Positions 17,823 to 25,213 of a stretch of 52,441 nucleotides of DNA are shown here, piece after piece; within the stretch, counting starts at the first letter, position 1; each line of letters begins with the position of its first letter. A program made the translations under genes and the position numbers. The notes under the pieces are model-generated. The model ran no database searches, was not told the origin of the DNA, and worked only from the letters and a program-made list of their open reading frames with translations. The DNA is from Lentimicrobiaceae bacterium (GTDB lineage Bacteria; Bacteroidota; Bacteroidia; Bacteroidales; F082): contig SUWV01000018.1 in NCBI GenBank assembly GCA_015061315.1, positions 1 through 52,441 on the forward strand, given 5' to 3'.

Positions 17823-19088
17823 ATGATAAAAGACGTTCAAAACATTTCCATCGAAGATTACAACTATCCGCTTCCTGACGAACGCATCGCAAAGTATCCA
17901 TTAAGCGAGCGCGATGCTTCTAAGTTATTGGTATTAAAAGACAACAATATAAGCTCATCACATTTTAATGAAATTGGCGATTTTCTTCCTAAGGACTCCT
18001 TATTAATCTTCAACGAGACCAAGGTTGTGAGAGCGCGTCTTCAGTTCACCAAAGAAAGCGGAGCTGCCATAGAGATTTTCTGCCTAGAGCCTATCAGCGG
18101 CAACGGCGACTATCAAGTCGCTTTCAGCAGTAAGTCACCATCGAGATGGAAATGTTTAGTAGGAAACTCTCGACGCTGGAAGAATGAGGCAATAAGTCTA
18201 CGACTATATGAGTCTACGAGTCAACAAGTCTACGAGTCAACAAGTCAGTATCAGAGTCAATGTCAAATTTTACATGCGGATCGTTTGGAGAAGAACGACA
18301 GCTATTCTGTCGTCGAGTTTTCGTGGGAGCCTGCGGAATTAAGTTTCGCTGAGGTATTAGAAGCGGCTGGTGAGATTCCACTACCGCCGTATCTGCATCG
18401 CGAGGCCGAGGAGTCGGACAGAGAACGTTATCAGACCGTCTTCGCGAAACATGAAGGCTCTGTTGCTGCACCGACAGCGGGATTACATTTCACCAACGAA
18501 TTGATAACGAATTTAAAAGAGCGAGGAATAACTTTTGAAGAAGTGACGCTGCATGTCGGAGCAGGCACATTCCGCCCCGTCTCTTCCGAGACGATAGGAG
18601 AACACGAGATGCACTCCGAGACGATAGTGGTAAAAAAATCGTTCATAGAAAACCTGATAAGAAACTGCGACAAGACAATAATTCCTGTAGGGACAACGAG
18701 TATGAGGACGATAGAATCGCTTTATTGGATCGGACTTATGCTCATGGAAGAAGGATTAGAAGAACGCAATCTTCATCTTAACCAATGGTTTCCTTATCAA
18801 GAAAGAGAGACGCTGCCATCAGCGGAAGAGTCGCTTTCAACAATTTTAGAATATTTAAATAAACATGAGCTTAGCGAATTACATGCTACGACAGCACTTA
18901 TGATAGCTCCTACATGTAAAATCAACATCGCGAAGGCACTCATCACAAATTTCCATCAGCCTAAGAGCACCTTATTATTATTAGTATCCGCACTCATTGG
19001 CAACAAATGGAAAGAAGCGTATCAATACGCACTCGACAACGACTTCAGATTTTTAAGCTACGGCGACAGCTGTTTGTTTTTAGGATAA
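17823..19088 (+). CDS. queA: S-adenosylmethionine:tRNA ribosyltransferase-isomerase QueA, with repeat insertion
   Basis: QueA transfers the ribosyl part of AdoMet to preQ1 in tRNA to form epoxyqueuosine. The 421-aa protein has the N-terminal YPLPDERIAKYPLSERDASKL segment, FNETKVVRARL, the strongly conserved VAAPTAGLHFT, HVGAGTFRPV and the C-terminal ITNFHQPKSTLLLLVSALIG. Residues ~125-147 (reading YESTSQQVYESTSQ) are encoded by tandem GTCTACGA/GTCAACAA octamers like those in the intergenic regions, so this segment is an in-frame repeat insertion. No other queuosine gene is in the window. Confidence 0.94.
   Translation: MIKDVQNISIEDYNYPLPDERIAKYPLSERDASKLLVLKDNNISSSHFNEIGDFLPKDSLLIFNETKVVRARLQFTKESGAAIEIFCLEPISGNGDYQVAFSSKSPSRWKCLVGNSRRWKNEAISLRLYESTSQQVYESTSQYQSQCQILHADRLEKNDSYSVVEFSWEPAELSFAEVLEAAGEIPLPPYLHREAEESDRERYQTVFAKHEGSVAAPTAGLHFTNELITNLKERGITFEEVTLHVGAGTFRPVSSETIGEHEMHSETIVVKKSFIENLIRNCDKTIIPVGTTSMRTIESLYWIGLMLMEEGLEERNLHLNQWFPYQERETLPSAEESLSTILEYLNKHELSELHATTALMIAPTCKINIAKALITNFHQPKSTLLLLVSALIGNKWKEAYQYALDNDFRFLSYGDSCLFLG
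18196..18264 (+). repeat. GTCTACGA/GTCAACAA octamer repeats inside queA
   Basis: Two perfect 16-bp units (GTCTACGAGTCAACAA) lie back to back, flanked by degenerate copies (AGTCTACGACTATATG and GTCAGTATCAGAGTCAA). The same units occur in noncoding DNA at 50105-50240. The sense orientation is open in all three frames, while the antisense orientation carries stops in two. Confidence 0.85.
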
Positions 19089-19170
19089 TAGTCTACGGTC
19101 CTAAGTCAAATATTCATGAAGCGTATCAATTACTCGTAGACTTGTAGTCTTGTTGACTTGTTGACTTATT
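19089..19170. repeat. GACTTGTT octamer repeats after queA
   Basis: GTAGACTTGTAGTCTTGTTGACTTGTTGACTTATT-type units lie between queA and the 51-bp element. I see no coding sequence from 19089 to 19337; the whole gap is repeat. Confidence 0.7.
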
Positions 19171-19171
19171 A

Positions 19172-19222
19172 AGACGTGTCAATGATATATTTTTTATTTG
19201 CATTGGTATCATCGACGCGTCT
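19172..19222. repeat. 51-bp palindromic element, copy 2
   Basis: Same orientation as copy 1 at 15735 and almost identical, the visible difference being in the central T-run (TATTTTTTATTTG versus TATTGTTTATTTG). It sits between octamer runs. Confidence 0.85.
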
Positions 19223-19240
19223 CTACTCATTGACTTATAG

Positions 19241-19336
19241 ACTTAAAGACTGCGTTAGGGATTGGAGCGGCATCCTTTTGGAGCGTAGCGGAAAAAGATA
19301 GAGCGGAAAGCCCGACGGCGTAGCCGGAACGCCCAA
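19241..19336 (-). repeat. ~95-bp dispersed element downstream of the response regulator, copy A
   Basis: A conserved sequence that includes GCGTTAGGGATTGGAGCGG and a hairpin CGGC-GTA-GCCG. It starts 1 nt after the stop codon of the minus-strand response regulator. The other copy, at 50034-50129, has the same orientation relative to its upstream gene nifJ. Function unknown. Confidence 0.8.
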
Positions 19337-19337
19337 A

Positions 19338-20063
19338 TCAATCAACTGCTACAGGTTCAGTGATTACCAATCTAAAACCGACGCCATGTACTGTAAGGAT
19401 TTTCACATTAGGGTCGGCTTTGAGATATTTACGAAGTCGCGCGATGAAGACGTCCATGGAGCGACCGATGAAATAATCGCTATTACCCCAGATCATTTTC
19501 AGTGCTTTCTTACGCGTCACGAGGTCGTTTTTATTGTCGTACAACACTTTAAGCAAGGCAGCTTCTTTTCTTGTCAGCGGCTGTTCCTTACCATCTAAGA
19601 CGAGGAGCATATTTTTCGCGTCGAAGACGAAACGACCGATATTGATTTTCTCGCCCGAGAGAGAATAGGTGAAAGAATCTTTTTTCTCGGCACGATGCAA
19701 GACAGCTTTGATTCTCAGCAGCAGCTCCTCATTAGTAAATGGCTTGGTGAGATAGTCGTCGAAGCCATATTCAAAATCCTGTAAGATATTAACCAACAAG
19801 ACCTTCGACGTCAGGAATATTATCGGCATATCAGGATTTAAGATTCGTATCTGAGCAGCCAAGGCAAAACCATCGATGCCTGTCATCTCCACATCGAGGA
19901 TGCAGACATCGATGTCATATTTCTTAAAATAATCTAGACCTTCTATACTTTTTCTTACGGCATAAACCTTATAATCAACAGCATTAAGACTTTCACTTAT
20001 AGTATTCCGCAACTCGAGATCTTCCTCGACAAGCAGAATTGAAGTTTTATTATATGTTTTCAT
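19338..20063 (-). CDS. OmpR/PhoB-family response regulator (RprY-like)
   Basis: A 241-aa two-component response regulator. The receiver domain has the acidic pocket E13-E14-D15, the phospho-acceptor D57 (CILDVEM), T85 (FLTS) and K107 (TKPF). The C-terminal winged helix (~140-235) has the recognition region RSMDVFIARLRKYLKADPNVKI followed by the wing VHGVGFRL, close to Bacteroidetes RprY proteins as I remember them. No histidine kinase gene is adjacent, so it is an orphan here. It would bind DNA in the cytoplasm as a dimer; its targets cannot be read from the window. Confidence 0.88.
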   Translation of the reverse strand: MKTYNKTSILLVEEDLELRNTISESLNAVDYKVYAVRKSIEGLDYFKKYDIDVCILDVEMTGIDGFALAAQIRILNPDMPIIFLTSKVLLVNILQDFEYGFDDYLTKPFTNEELLLRIKAVLHRAEKKDSFTYSLSGEKINIGRFVFDAKNMLLVLDGKEQPLTRKEAALLKVLYDNKNDLVTRKKALKMIWGNSDYFIGRSMDVFIARLRKYLKADPNVKILTVHGVGFRLVITEPVAVD

Positions 20064-20134
20064 AATTTGTTGTTTTATAACAATAAACTAACAAAAGTGA
20101 AAATTGTTTAACGACTGTGAAAAAAATTAACTAT

Positions 20135-21109
20135 TTATTTGTTTCTTGTATAAAGATAAGCCGCGTAATCTCTCAATATCAGTTTCTTTTCTTCAGGAAG
20201 ATCAATATCATCGAGATTTTTCAGAGAGTCATGATAATATTTTGTCATGAGTTCAGTGACTATATTTTTGACATCATATTTATCATAGATATTCAAAACA
20301 GTCTGTATCTTATTCTCATCGCGACCTTTAGGCATTGCGAAGAGTTGTTTAAGAATATTTCTATCATCATCCGAAGCGAGTTCTAAAGCCTTGAGATAGA
20401 GATATGTTTTCTTGTTATCGGAGATATCTCCGCCAGTCATCTTACCAAAGACTTTCACATCGCCATAGCAATCGAAGATGTCGTCTTGCAGTTGGAAAGC
20501 CAAGCCGAGATTAATACCGAAGTCGTAGATAGCCTTTTGATTTTTAGCGTCTGCCTTTGCCACAATAGCACCTATTTTCAATACGGAGCCGAGAAGCACA
20601 GCGGTTTTAAGACGGATCATTTCGAGATAAGCATCTAGGCTGACATTATCTTGCGTCTCAAAATTAAGGTCAAATTGTTGTCCTTCACACACTTCCAGAG
20701 CCACCTTACAAAGTTCAGCGAAGACCTCGTAAGAATATTCTTTTTTAGTAGCCAGAACATATTGAAATGCCTTGATTAGCATTGTGTCGCCCGAGAGAAG
20801 CGCGATGTCGGAGTTCCATTTGTGATAGACGGTTTCCATTCCACGACGCAGAGGCGCCTGATCCATAATATCGTCGTGAACCAAAGTGAAATTATGGAAT
20901 ATCTCGGCAGCGACAGCAGGAATCATACAGTCGTCGACGTTACCACCAAACATATCACAAGCGAGGAGACATAATGTGGGACGCATTCTCTTTCCGCCCT
21001 GACTCATAATATAAGAAATAGGAGCATATAACTCTGAAGGATTACCTTCAAAATTTTGATTATCAATATAATTGTTTATCAATGATTGTATTTGTTCGAC
21101 GTTCATCAT
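20135..21109 (-). CDS. Polyprenyl diphosphate synthase (isoprenyl chain elongation)
   Basis: A trans-isoprenyl diphosphate synthase of 324 aa that condenses isopentenyl diphosphate onto an allylic primer. The first Asp-rich motif is DDIMD (79-83) followed by APLRRG, and the second is DDIFD (QLQDDIFDCYG). GGKRMRP (~38-44) binds the diphosphate. The first motif has no two-residue insertion of the bacterial FPP synthase kind, and F74 lies five residues upstream, so a longer product (GGPP or the side chain of menaquinone) is as likely as FPP. The start could be the first or second Met. A TATCTTTG -7 motif lies upstream on the minus strand at 21139-21146. Confidence 0.92.
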   Translation of the reverse strand: MMNVEQIQSLINNYIDNQNFEGNPSELYAPISYIMSQGGKRMRPTLCLLACDMFGGNVDDCMIPAVAAEIFHNFTLVHDDIMDQAPLRRGMETVYHKWNSDIALLSGDTMLIKAFQYVLATKKEYSYEVFAELCKVALEVCEGQQFDLNFETQDNVSLDAYLEMIRLKTAVLLGSVLKIGAIVAKADAKNQKAIYDFGINLGLAFQLQDDIFDCYGDVKVFGKMTGGDISDNKKTYLYLKALELASDDDRNILKQLFAMPKGRDENKIQTVLNIYDKYDVKNIVTELMTKYYHDSLKNLDDIDLPEEKKLILRDYAAYLYTRNK

Positions 21110-21216
21110 AATATTTTTGAATTAAAATTTTAGAACTTCAAAGATACAATTTTTAAAGCAAATTATAATAAAAAAATGGTGCGAAATTTGTAATATTTTG
21201 AGAAATTTTATCATAT

Positions 21217-22263
21217 ATGAAAACTTTAAAACTAATAGCTTTTTGCATTATCATATTTCTTAGTTATAACGTCAATGCGCAATATTTCACAACAGAGCAT
21301 GACTCCGACTTCAACAAGTTACTTCCTAAGGCTCAGAAAGATAAATTAAACGAAAAGAAACTTGCCGTTTTTTCCAACTCATATCACCAAGCCAACGAAG
21401 AAGACTACAAAAGAATCATAGAACTGAAGCAAAGCGGACAAGCCGACATCTGGATTGAGATATATTTCAGAACCAAAAACATCGACGATAGACAAAAGCA
21501 AGTCGAGAATTTATCGGAAGAGATAAAAAAGCAAATTAATTTTAAGAAACTAAATTTAGACAGCGAGATAAATAATTCCAAAGAAAAAGCCGAGCTTTAT
21601 ATATGTGCGAAAGTCGATGTCCTGTTGAAGGATATTAATGAAAAAAATATCAAGGAGGCACAAAATCTTATAAACCAACTAAGTAAGATAAATCCTCAAA
21701 GCGGTAACATTGGAGAGTTACAATTAAAATCCTTAATCTTACAGTCAGGGAGAATACTTTTCAGAGTAGCTACACCAATAGAATTATATCTCCCGCAAGA
21801 ATTTGCAAAAATAATTTTAGACTTCGACGACAGCAACATTCATGGTATTCCTTTCGATGTTGTTCCCGACAAAAACACCGATTACGACCTGATGATACGT
21901 ATCATGATTGACGAAAAACTTATCTCACCAGAGCGCGTCGACGCGGTGATTTTTACCGAAGAAAAAGATAATTTAAAAGCTGTTGTCACCGATAAAACGA
22001 TGACAAAATCCGCAACCTTAAAAGGAAAAATCCAAGTCATCGACGTAAAAAATGACAATATTTTAATCAATACTCCATACGATGTCACATCTACATTCCG
22101 TCATCAGTATGCAGAAGTAAGCGGTGAAGCTTCAGCGTGTTCGGAATATACACTAAGACTTATGGAGAACAAAGTCATTGATTTTCCGAGTGATGAGTCG
22201 CTTTTAAAAGCAGCTGCCAATGAGTTAAACAGCGTGTTAAAAAATCAATATCAAGGAAAATAA
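21217..22263 (+). CDS. Unrecognised secreted or periplasmic protein
   Basis: A 348-aa protein with a signal peptide (hydrophobic stretch at residues 5-20, ending VNA-Q). I recognise no family. The N-terminal third is charged and helical (many K/E, e.g. EEIKKQINFKKLNLDSEI), residues ~135-170 look like a helical repeat, and the C-terminal half appears more beta-rich (IELYLPQEFAKIILDF, LMIRIMIDEK, GKIQVIDVKNDNILI). No lipobox or C-terminal sorting tail is visible, so it probably stays in the periplasm. It stands alone: the upstream gene is divergent, and a tRNA with its own promoter follows. Confidence 0.75.
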   Translation: MKTLKLIAFCIIIFLSYNVNAQYFTTEHDSDFNKLLPKAQKDKLNEKKLAVFSNSYHQANEEDYKRIIELKQSGQADIWIEIYFRTKNIDDRQKQVENLSEEIKKQINFKKLNLDSEINNSKEKAELYICAKVDVLLKDINEKNIKEAQNLINQLSKINPQSGNIGELQLKSLILQSGRILFRVATPIELYLPQEFAKIILDFDDSNIHGIPFDVVPDKNTDYDLMIRIMIDEKLISPERVDAVIFTEEKDNLKAVVTDKTMTKSATLKGKIQVIDVKNDNILINTPYDVTSTFRHQYAEVSGEASACSEYTLRLMENKVIDFPSDESLLKAAANELNSVLKNQYQGK

Positions 22264-22282
22264 AAAAAAATTTAAAAAAGTC

Positions 22283-22312
22283 TTGACTGATTAAAAAAAA
22301 GTAGTATCTTTG
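22283..22312 (+). promoter_or_regulatory. Promoter of tRNA-Thr
   Basis: TTG at 22283-22285 and TATCTTTG at 22305-22312 with a 19-nt spacer, a close match to the Bacteroidetes consensus. The mature tRNA begins 28 nt downstream. Confidence 0.75.
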
Positions 22313-22339
22313 CACTCGCAATTCGGAACGAGATTGTTT

Positions 22340-22411
22340 GCCGGCGTAGCTCAGCGGTAGAGCACGTGATTTGTAATCTCGGGGTCGGGGGTCCAAATCC
22401 CTCCGCCGGCT
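22340..22411 (+). tRNA. tRNA-Thr (anticodon TGT)
   Basis: A 72-nt cloverleaf: acceptor stem GCCGGCG/CGCCGGC (22340-22346 with 22404-22410), D-arm GCTC-AGCGGTA-GAGC, anticodon arm CGTGA-TTTGTAA-TCTCG with anticodon TGT, T-arm GGGGG-TCCAAAT-CCCTC. The anticodon stem has one T-T mismatch. The 3' CCA is not encoded and must be added. The gene has its own promoter and terminator. Confidence 0.95.
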
Positions 22412-22421
22412 CAAGAAAGGA

Positions 22422-22449
22422 AGAGGACGAAAAAGATCGTCCTCTTTTT
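22422..22449 (+). terminator. Terminator of tRNA-Thr
   Basis: AGAGGACGA pairs with TCGTCCTCT around a six-base loop and is followed by a run of seven T in total. Confidence 0.85.
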
Positions 22450-22450
22450 T

Positions 22451-22560
22451 TGTCCGCATAATTATGTCCGCTAAATTATGTCCGCTAAATTGCGCGAAAG
22501 GGCACGAAATCTTTGTCATCATAATTCTGTCCACGAAATTGCGCGAGATAAGCGCTAAAG
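22451..22560. repeat. Left flank of the GxxExxY cassette: GTCCGC(T)AAATT repeats
   Basis: Degenerate units (ATTATGTCCGCTAAATT repeated, GTCCACGAAATTGCGCGA) share the words GTCC-GC/AC-AAATT and GCGCGA with the right-hand array at 22969-23214. Confidence 0.65.
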
Positions 22561-22944
22561 GTTATCGATGGTATTTATGTATCTTCTCCATTCTATTTTC
22601 TCTTTACAACCAAAATTCACCAAAAGTCCAAGTGGAGATTTCGAGGCGTGAAGATAATTCAAAAGCTGAGATACATGTTCTGTAGTTATAGTATCCACAG
22701 CTTTCAACTCCACTATTATGTTGTCATAGCAGAAAAAATCAGGACGATAATGTTTTCTCAACAATTGTCCCTTGTAATAGATGGGAAGTATTTTTTCTCT
22801 CTCAAAAGGAATTCCACGAGATTCAAACTCTATTTCTAAAGCCTCATGGTATACAGCTTCATAGAAACCACAAGACAAATGCTTATATACCTCGTAGCAA
22901 GCACCAATAATGTCGTAAACTTCTTGTTTAAAAATTAGTTCCAT
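22555..22944 (-). CDS. GxxExxY family PDDEXK nuclease-like protein
   Basis: A 129-aa protein of the GxxExxY family, named for a motif present here as GFYEAVY (residues ~26-32). The family has a PD-(D/E)XK nuclease-like fold; the catalytic-site pattern is visible as RPDFFCYDNIIVELKAVD (D and E-x-K). Function in cells is not established. The gene is enclosed by GTCC-CGAAA repeats on both sides and lies next to a tRNA gene, a context often seen for these genes and suggestive of a mobile cassette. GC and codon use look like those of the neighbours by eye. Confidence 0.85.
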   Translation of the reverse strand: MELIFKQEVYDIIGACYEVYKHLSCGFYEAVYHEALEIEFESRGIPFEREKILPIYYKGQLLRKHYRPDFFCYDNIIVELKAVDTITTEHVSQLLNYLHASKSPLGLLVNFGCKEKIEWRRYINTIDNL

Positions 22945-22968
22945 AATAAAGTATTTTTGGTTAAGTAT

Positions 22969-23214
22969 GTCCGCGAAATTACGCTAAATAATCACGAAAA
23001 ATTCTTTAGTGTAAGTTTCGTGTCTTTTCGTGGACAGTTTTATTTTATCCACGAAAGGACGCTAAATTATCACGAAAAAAAAATTCTTTAGTGTAAGTTT
23101 CGCGTCTTTTCGTGGACGGTTTTATTTTATCCGCGAAAGGACGCTAATGCTTCACGAAAAATTCTTTAGCGTAAGTTTCGCGTCTTTTCGTGGACAATGT
23201 GTCTTTTCGCGGAC
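22969..23214. repeat. Array of three hairpin units (TCCACGAAAGGACGC ... GCGTCTTTTCGTGGA)
   Basis: Three consecutive ~67-70 nt units (22969-23035, 23048-23117, 23130-23195) each fold into a hairpin with arms of the kind TCCACGAAAGGACGCTA and TAGTGTAAGTTTCGCGTCTTTTCGTGGA, joined by TTTTATTTTA linkers. A partial arm (GTGTCTTTTCGCGGAC) follows. The array lies between the PFK and GxxExxY genes and holds no ORF. Confidence 0.85.
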
Positions 23215-23223
23215 TGTTTTATT

Positions 23224-24441
23224 TTACCAGTTAAGCAACTTCTTAAAGTCGTAATCTTCTGGATTTGCCACATATTCTTTAGCGGCTTCGTAATCAGCTG
23301 GAGTGATATATTGTAAGCAGTCGCGGAACACGAGCTTAGCTTTCTCTCCGTTCATATTGACGAGACGTGGCTTAACCTTACCGTTTTCATCTTCAACATC
23401 CTTAAGATACAATGGCTTAACCTCACCTTTGTTATCAGCTGTCACCATAGCACCAGAGACGCCCTCGTCGAATAATTGTTTCACGCCATAACCTAAGATG
23501 CTGCAATAGAACAAGTCGAATGCACCTGGATCGACACAGCGGACTTCGTAGCCGATTTCTACTGGACGGCTCTTGATATTAAGACCTAATTCCTTAATAC
23601 GTTGTTGAAGTAAAGTATTGAATATATGAGCTTTACTTACGTTACCGAGCTCTGGGTGTCCATGATCGTCGTAGGTAAAATTAACACCAGAGTTTGCTAT
23701 TTCCTCATCTGTCATGAAATGGAACACACCTTCGCTGATGATAGCCACGCCATAGCCTATACCCAAAATCTTACGTTTCAACATAGCGCTGATGACAAGC
23801 TTAAGAATTCTGTCGAAGGTGACTTCTGTCTTATTAAACATTTCTGGTATGATAATCATTGGATAGTGGCAGGCAGCGCCCATTCCGAAAGCGAGGTGAC
23901 CAGCCTCACGGCCCATGGCAGAGACGAGGAACCAGTTGCCGCTGGTACGAGCATCTTCATATACAGTCTGTGAGATTCTCACGCCTGCTTCTTTTGCCGA
24001 ATAATAACCGAAAGTCGGTGTGCCTTCTGGAAGTGGAAGGTCGTTGTCGATGGTCTTTGGAACGTGGATATTTTGAATCTTAACGTTATTAGCTGCCAAG
24101 AATTTAGAGATACGATTTGCTGTAGAAGCTGTATCATCACCACCTATGGTAACTAAAAGTTTCACATTATTTTTAACAAAGAAATCAGTATTAAACTCTT
24201 CGTCTTTTGGTTTATAACGACTCATCTGTAATGCCGAGCCGCCCATTCTCTGAATAAGATCTGCATAAGCGAAATCCATTTCTATGAATTTAGGATTTGA
24301 CTTAAACAGATTTTTATAACCTTCGTGAAGACCTATGACGCGATAATTATCTTTCAAGAAAGTTTTAGCGACAGTACTTACTACAGTATTTATTCCTGGA
24401 GCTGGACCTCCGCCAGCTAAGATCACTATTGATGGATTCAT
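23224..24441 (-). CDS. pfp: Diphosphate-dependent 6-phosphofructokinase
   Basis: A 405-aa phosphofructokinase that interconverts fructose 6-phosphate and fructose 1,6-bisphosphate. The specificity residues indicate pyrophosphate rather than ATP as phosphoryl donor: GGDD at 100-103 (ATP enzymes have GGDG) and PKTIDND near 130 (ATP enzymes have PGTIDND). GGGPAPGIN near the N-terminus and MGREAGHLAFG are also present. PPi-PFK is reversible and saves ATP, which suits a fermenter. The gene is monocistronic with a strong promoter and is divergent from ruvA. It may belong to a clade with mixed specificity, so the donor call is inference from two residues. Confidence 0.9.
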   Translation of the reverse strand: MNPSIVILAGGGPAPGINTVVSTVAKTFLKDNYRVIGLHEGYKNLFKSNPKFIEMDFAYADLIQRMGGSALQMSRYKPKDEEFNTDFFVKNNVKLLVTIGGDDTASTANRISKFLAANNVKIQNIHVPKTIDNDLPLPEGTPTFGYYSAKEAGVRISQTVYEDARTSGNWFLVSAMGREAGHLAFGMGAACHYPMIIIPEMFNKTEVTFDRILKLVISAMLKRKILGIGYGVAIISEGVFHFMTDEEIANSGVNFTYDDHGHPELGNVSKAHIFNTLLQQRIKELGLNIKSRPVEIGYEVRCVDPGAFDLFYCSILGYGVKQLFDEGVSGAMVTADNKGEVKPLYLKDVEDENGKVKPRLVNMNGEKAKLVFRDCLQYITPADYEAAKEYVANPEDYDFKKLLNW

Positions 24442-24477
24442 ATAAAATAATTTAAAAATGTAACTTGATTAGTTTTG

Positions 24478-24509
24478 CAAAGGTAAAAATATTATCAAAA
24501 CTGAGCAAA
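24478..24509 (-). promoter_or_regulatory. Promoter of the phosphofructokinase gene
   Basis: On the minus strand TTTG and TACCTTTG are separated by exactly 20 nt, a full Bacteroidetes consensus match 36 nt upstream of the start codon. Confidence 0.75.
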
Positions 24510-24527
24510 AAAAAACAGCAAAAATAT

Positions 24528-24559
24528 ATTGTTTTCTAAGCTTAAAAATAGTACTTTTG
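24528..24559 (+). promoter_or_regulatory. Promoter of ruvA-sprA
   Basis: ATTG at 24528-24531 and TACTTTTG at 24552-24559 with a 20-nt spacer, 52 nt upstream of the ruvA start. It is back to back with the phosphofructokinase promoter. Confidence 0.7.
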
Positions 24560-24611
24560 TCGATTATTAATTAAGTATTCTTTTCTCGAGAAATTTGGTT
24601 AAGGTAACGAT

Positions 24612-25196
24612 ATGTATAGTTTCATTTCAGGTAAGATAGCAGAGAAAAATCCTGCGTATGTAGTAATTGACAATCATGGCGTTGGATATTTAATCAATAT
24701 CACATTAAACACATTCACATCTATTGGCGAGCAATCGGAAGTGAAGCTATACGTGCATTTGGCTATACGTGAAGACGCTCATGTCTTATATGGTTTTTAC
24801 ACCGAAGAAGAGCGTTCCTTATTTCTGCAGCTAATCACTGTTTCAGGTGTGGGATGTAACACTGCACGATTGATATTATCGTCGCTGACAGTCAGAGAGA
24901 CCATAGAAGCCATAGCCAACAACAATATCAGAGCGATACAAAGCGTAAAAGGCATTGGTGCCAAGACCGCACAAAGAATAATCGTTGATTTACATGATAA
25001 GGTCTTAAAACTTAACATTTCAGATGAAGAAAAAACGCCTTTGGCATACAATACATTAAAAGAAGAGGCGTTATCTGCATTGATGGTTTTAGGTTTCAAC
25101 AGGACAAGCATCGAGAAAATTTTAGACAAACTCTTGTCGCAGATGGAAAACCCGAATGTGGAACAGCTAATCAAAGAAGCTTTAAGACTACTTTAA
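24612..25196 (+). CDS. ruvA: Holliday junction branch migration protein RuvA
   Basis: RuvA binds four-way junctions and loads the RuvB motor for branch migration. The 194-aa protein has the N-terminal OB fold (MYSFISGKIAEKNPAYVVIDNHGVGYLINI), two helix-hairpin-helix motifs (VSGVGCNTARLILS and VKGIGAKTAQRIIVDL), and the C-terminal domain III that contacts RuvB (EALSALMVLGFNRTSIEKIL). It precedes sprA by 17 nt, a gene order that recurs across the Bacteroidetes. Confidence 0.97.
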   Translation: MYSFISGKIAEKNPAYVVIDNHGVGYLINITLNTFTSIGEQSEVKLYVHLAIREDAHVLYGFYTEEERSLFLQLITVSGVGCNTARLILSSLTVRETIEAIANNNIRAIQSVKGIGAKTAQRIIVDLHDKVLKLNISDEEKTPLAYNTLKEEALSALMVLGFNRTSIEKILDKLLSQMENPNVEQLIKEALRLL

Positions 25197-25213
25197 GTTA
25201 TTGTTATTCAAGT

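Noticed and set aside
22969..23214. Possible CRISPR array
   Set aside because: The units are adjacent hairpins with conserved interiors and no variable spacers, and there are no cas genes.
22451..23214. Insertion sequence or integrative element at the tRNA
   Set aside because: No transposase or integrase and no duplicated tRNA 3' end were seen; only the repeat-flanked GxxExxY gene, reported as a cassette.
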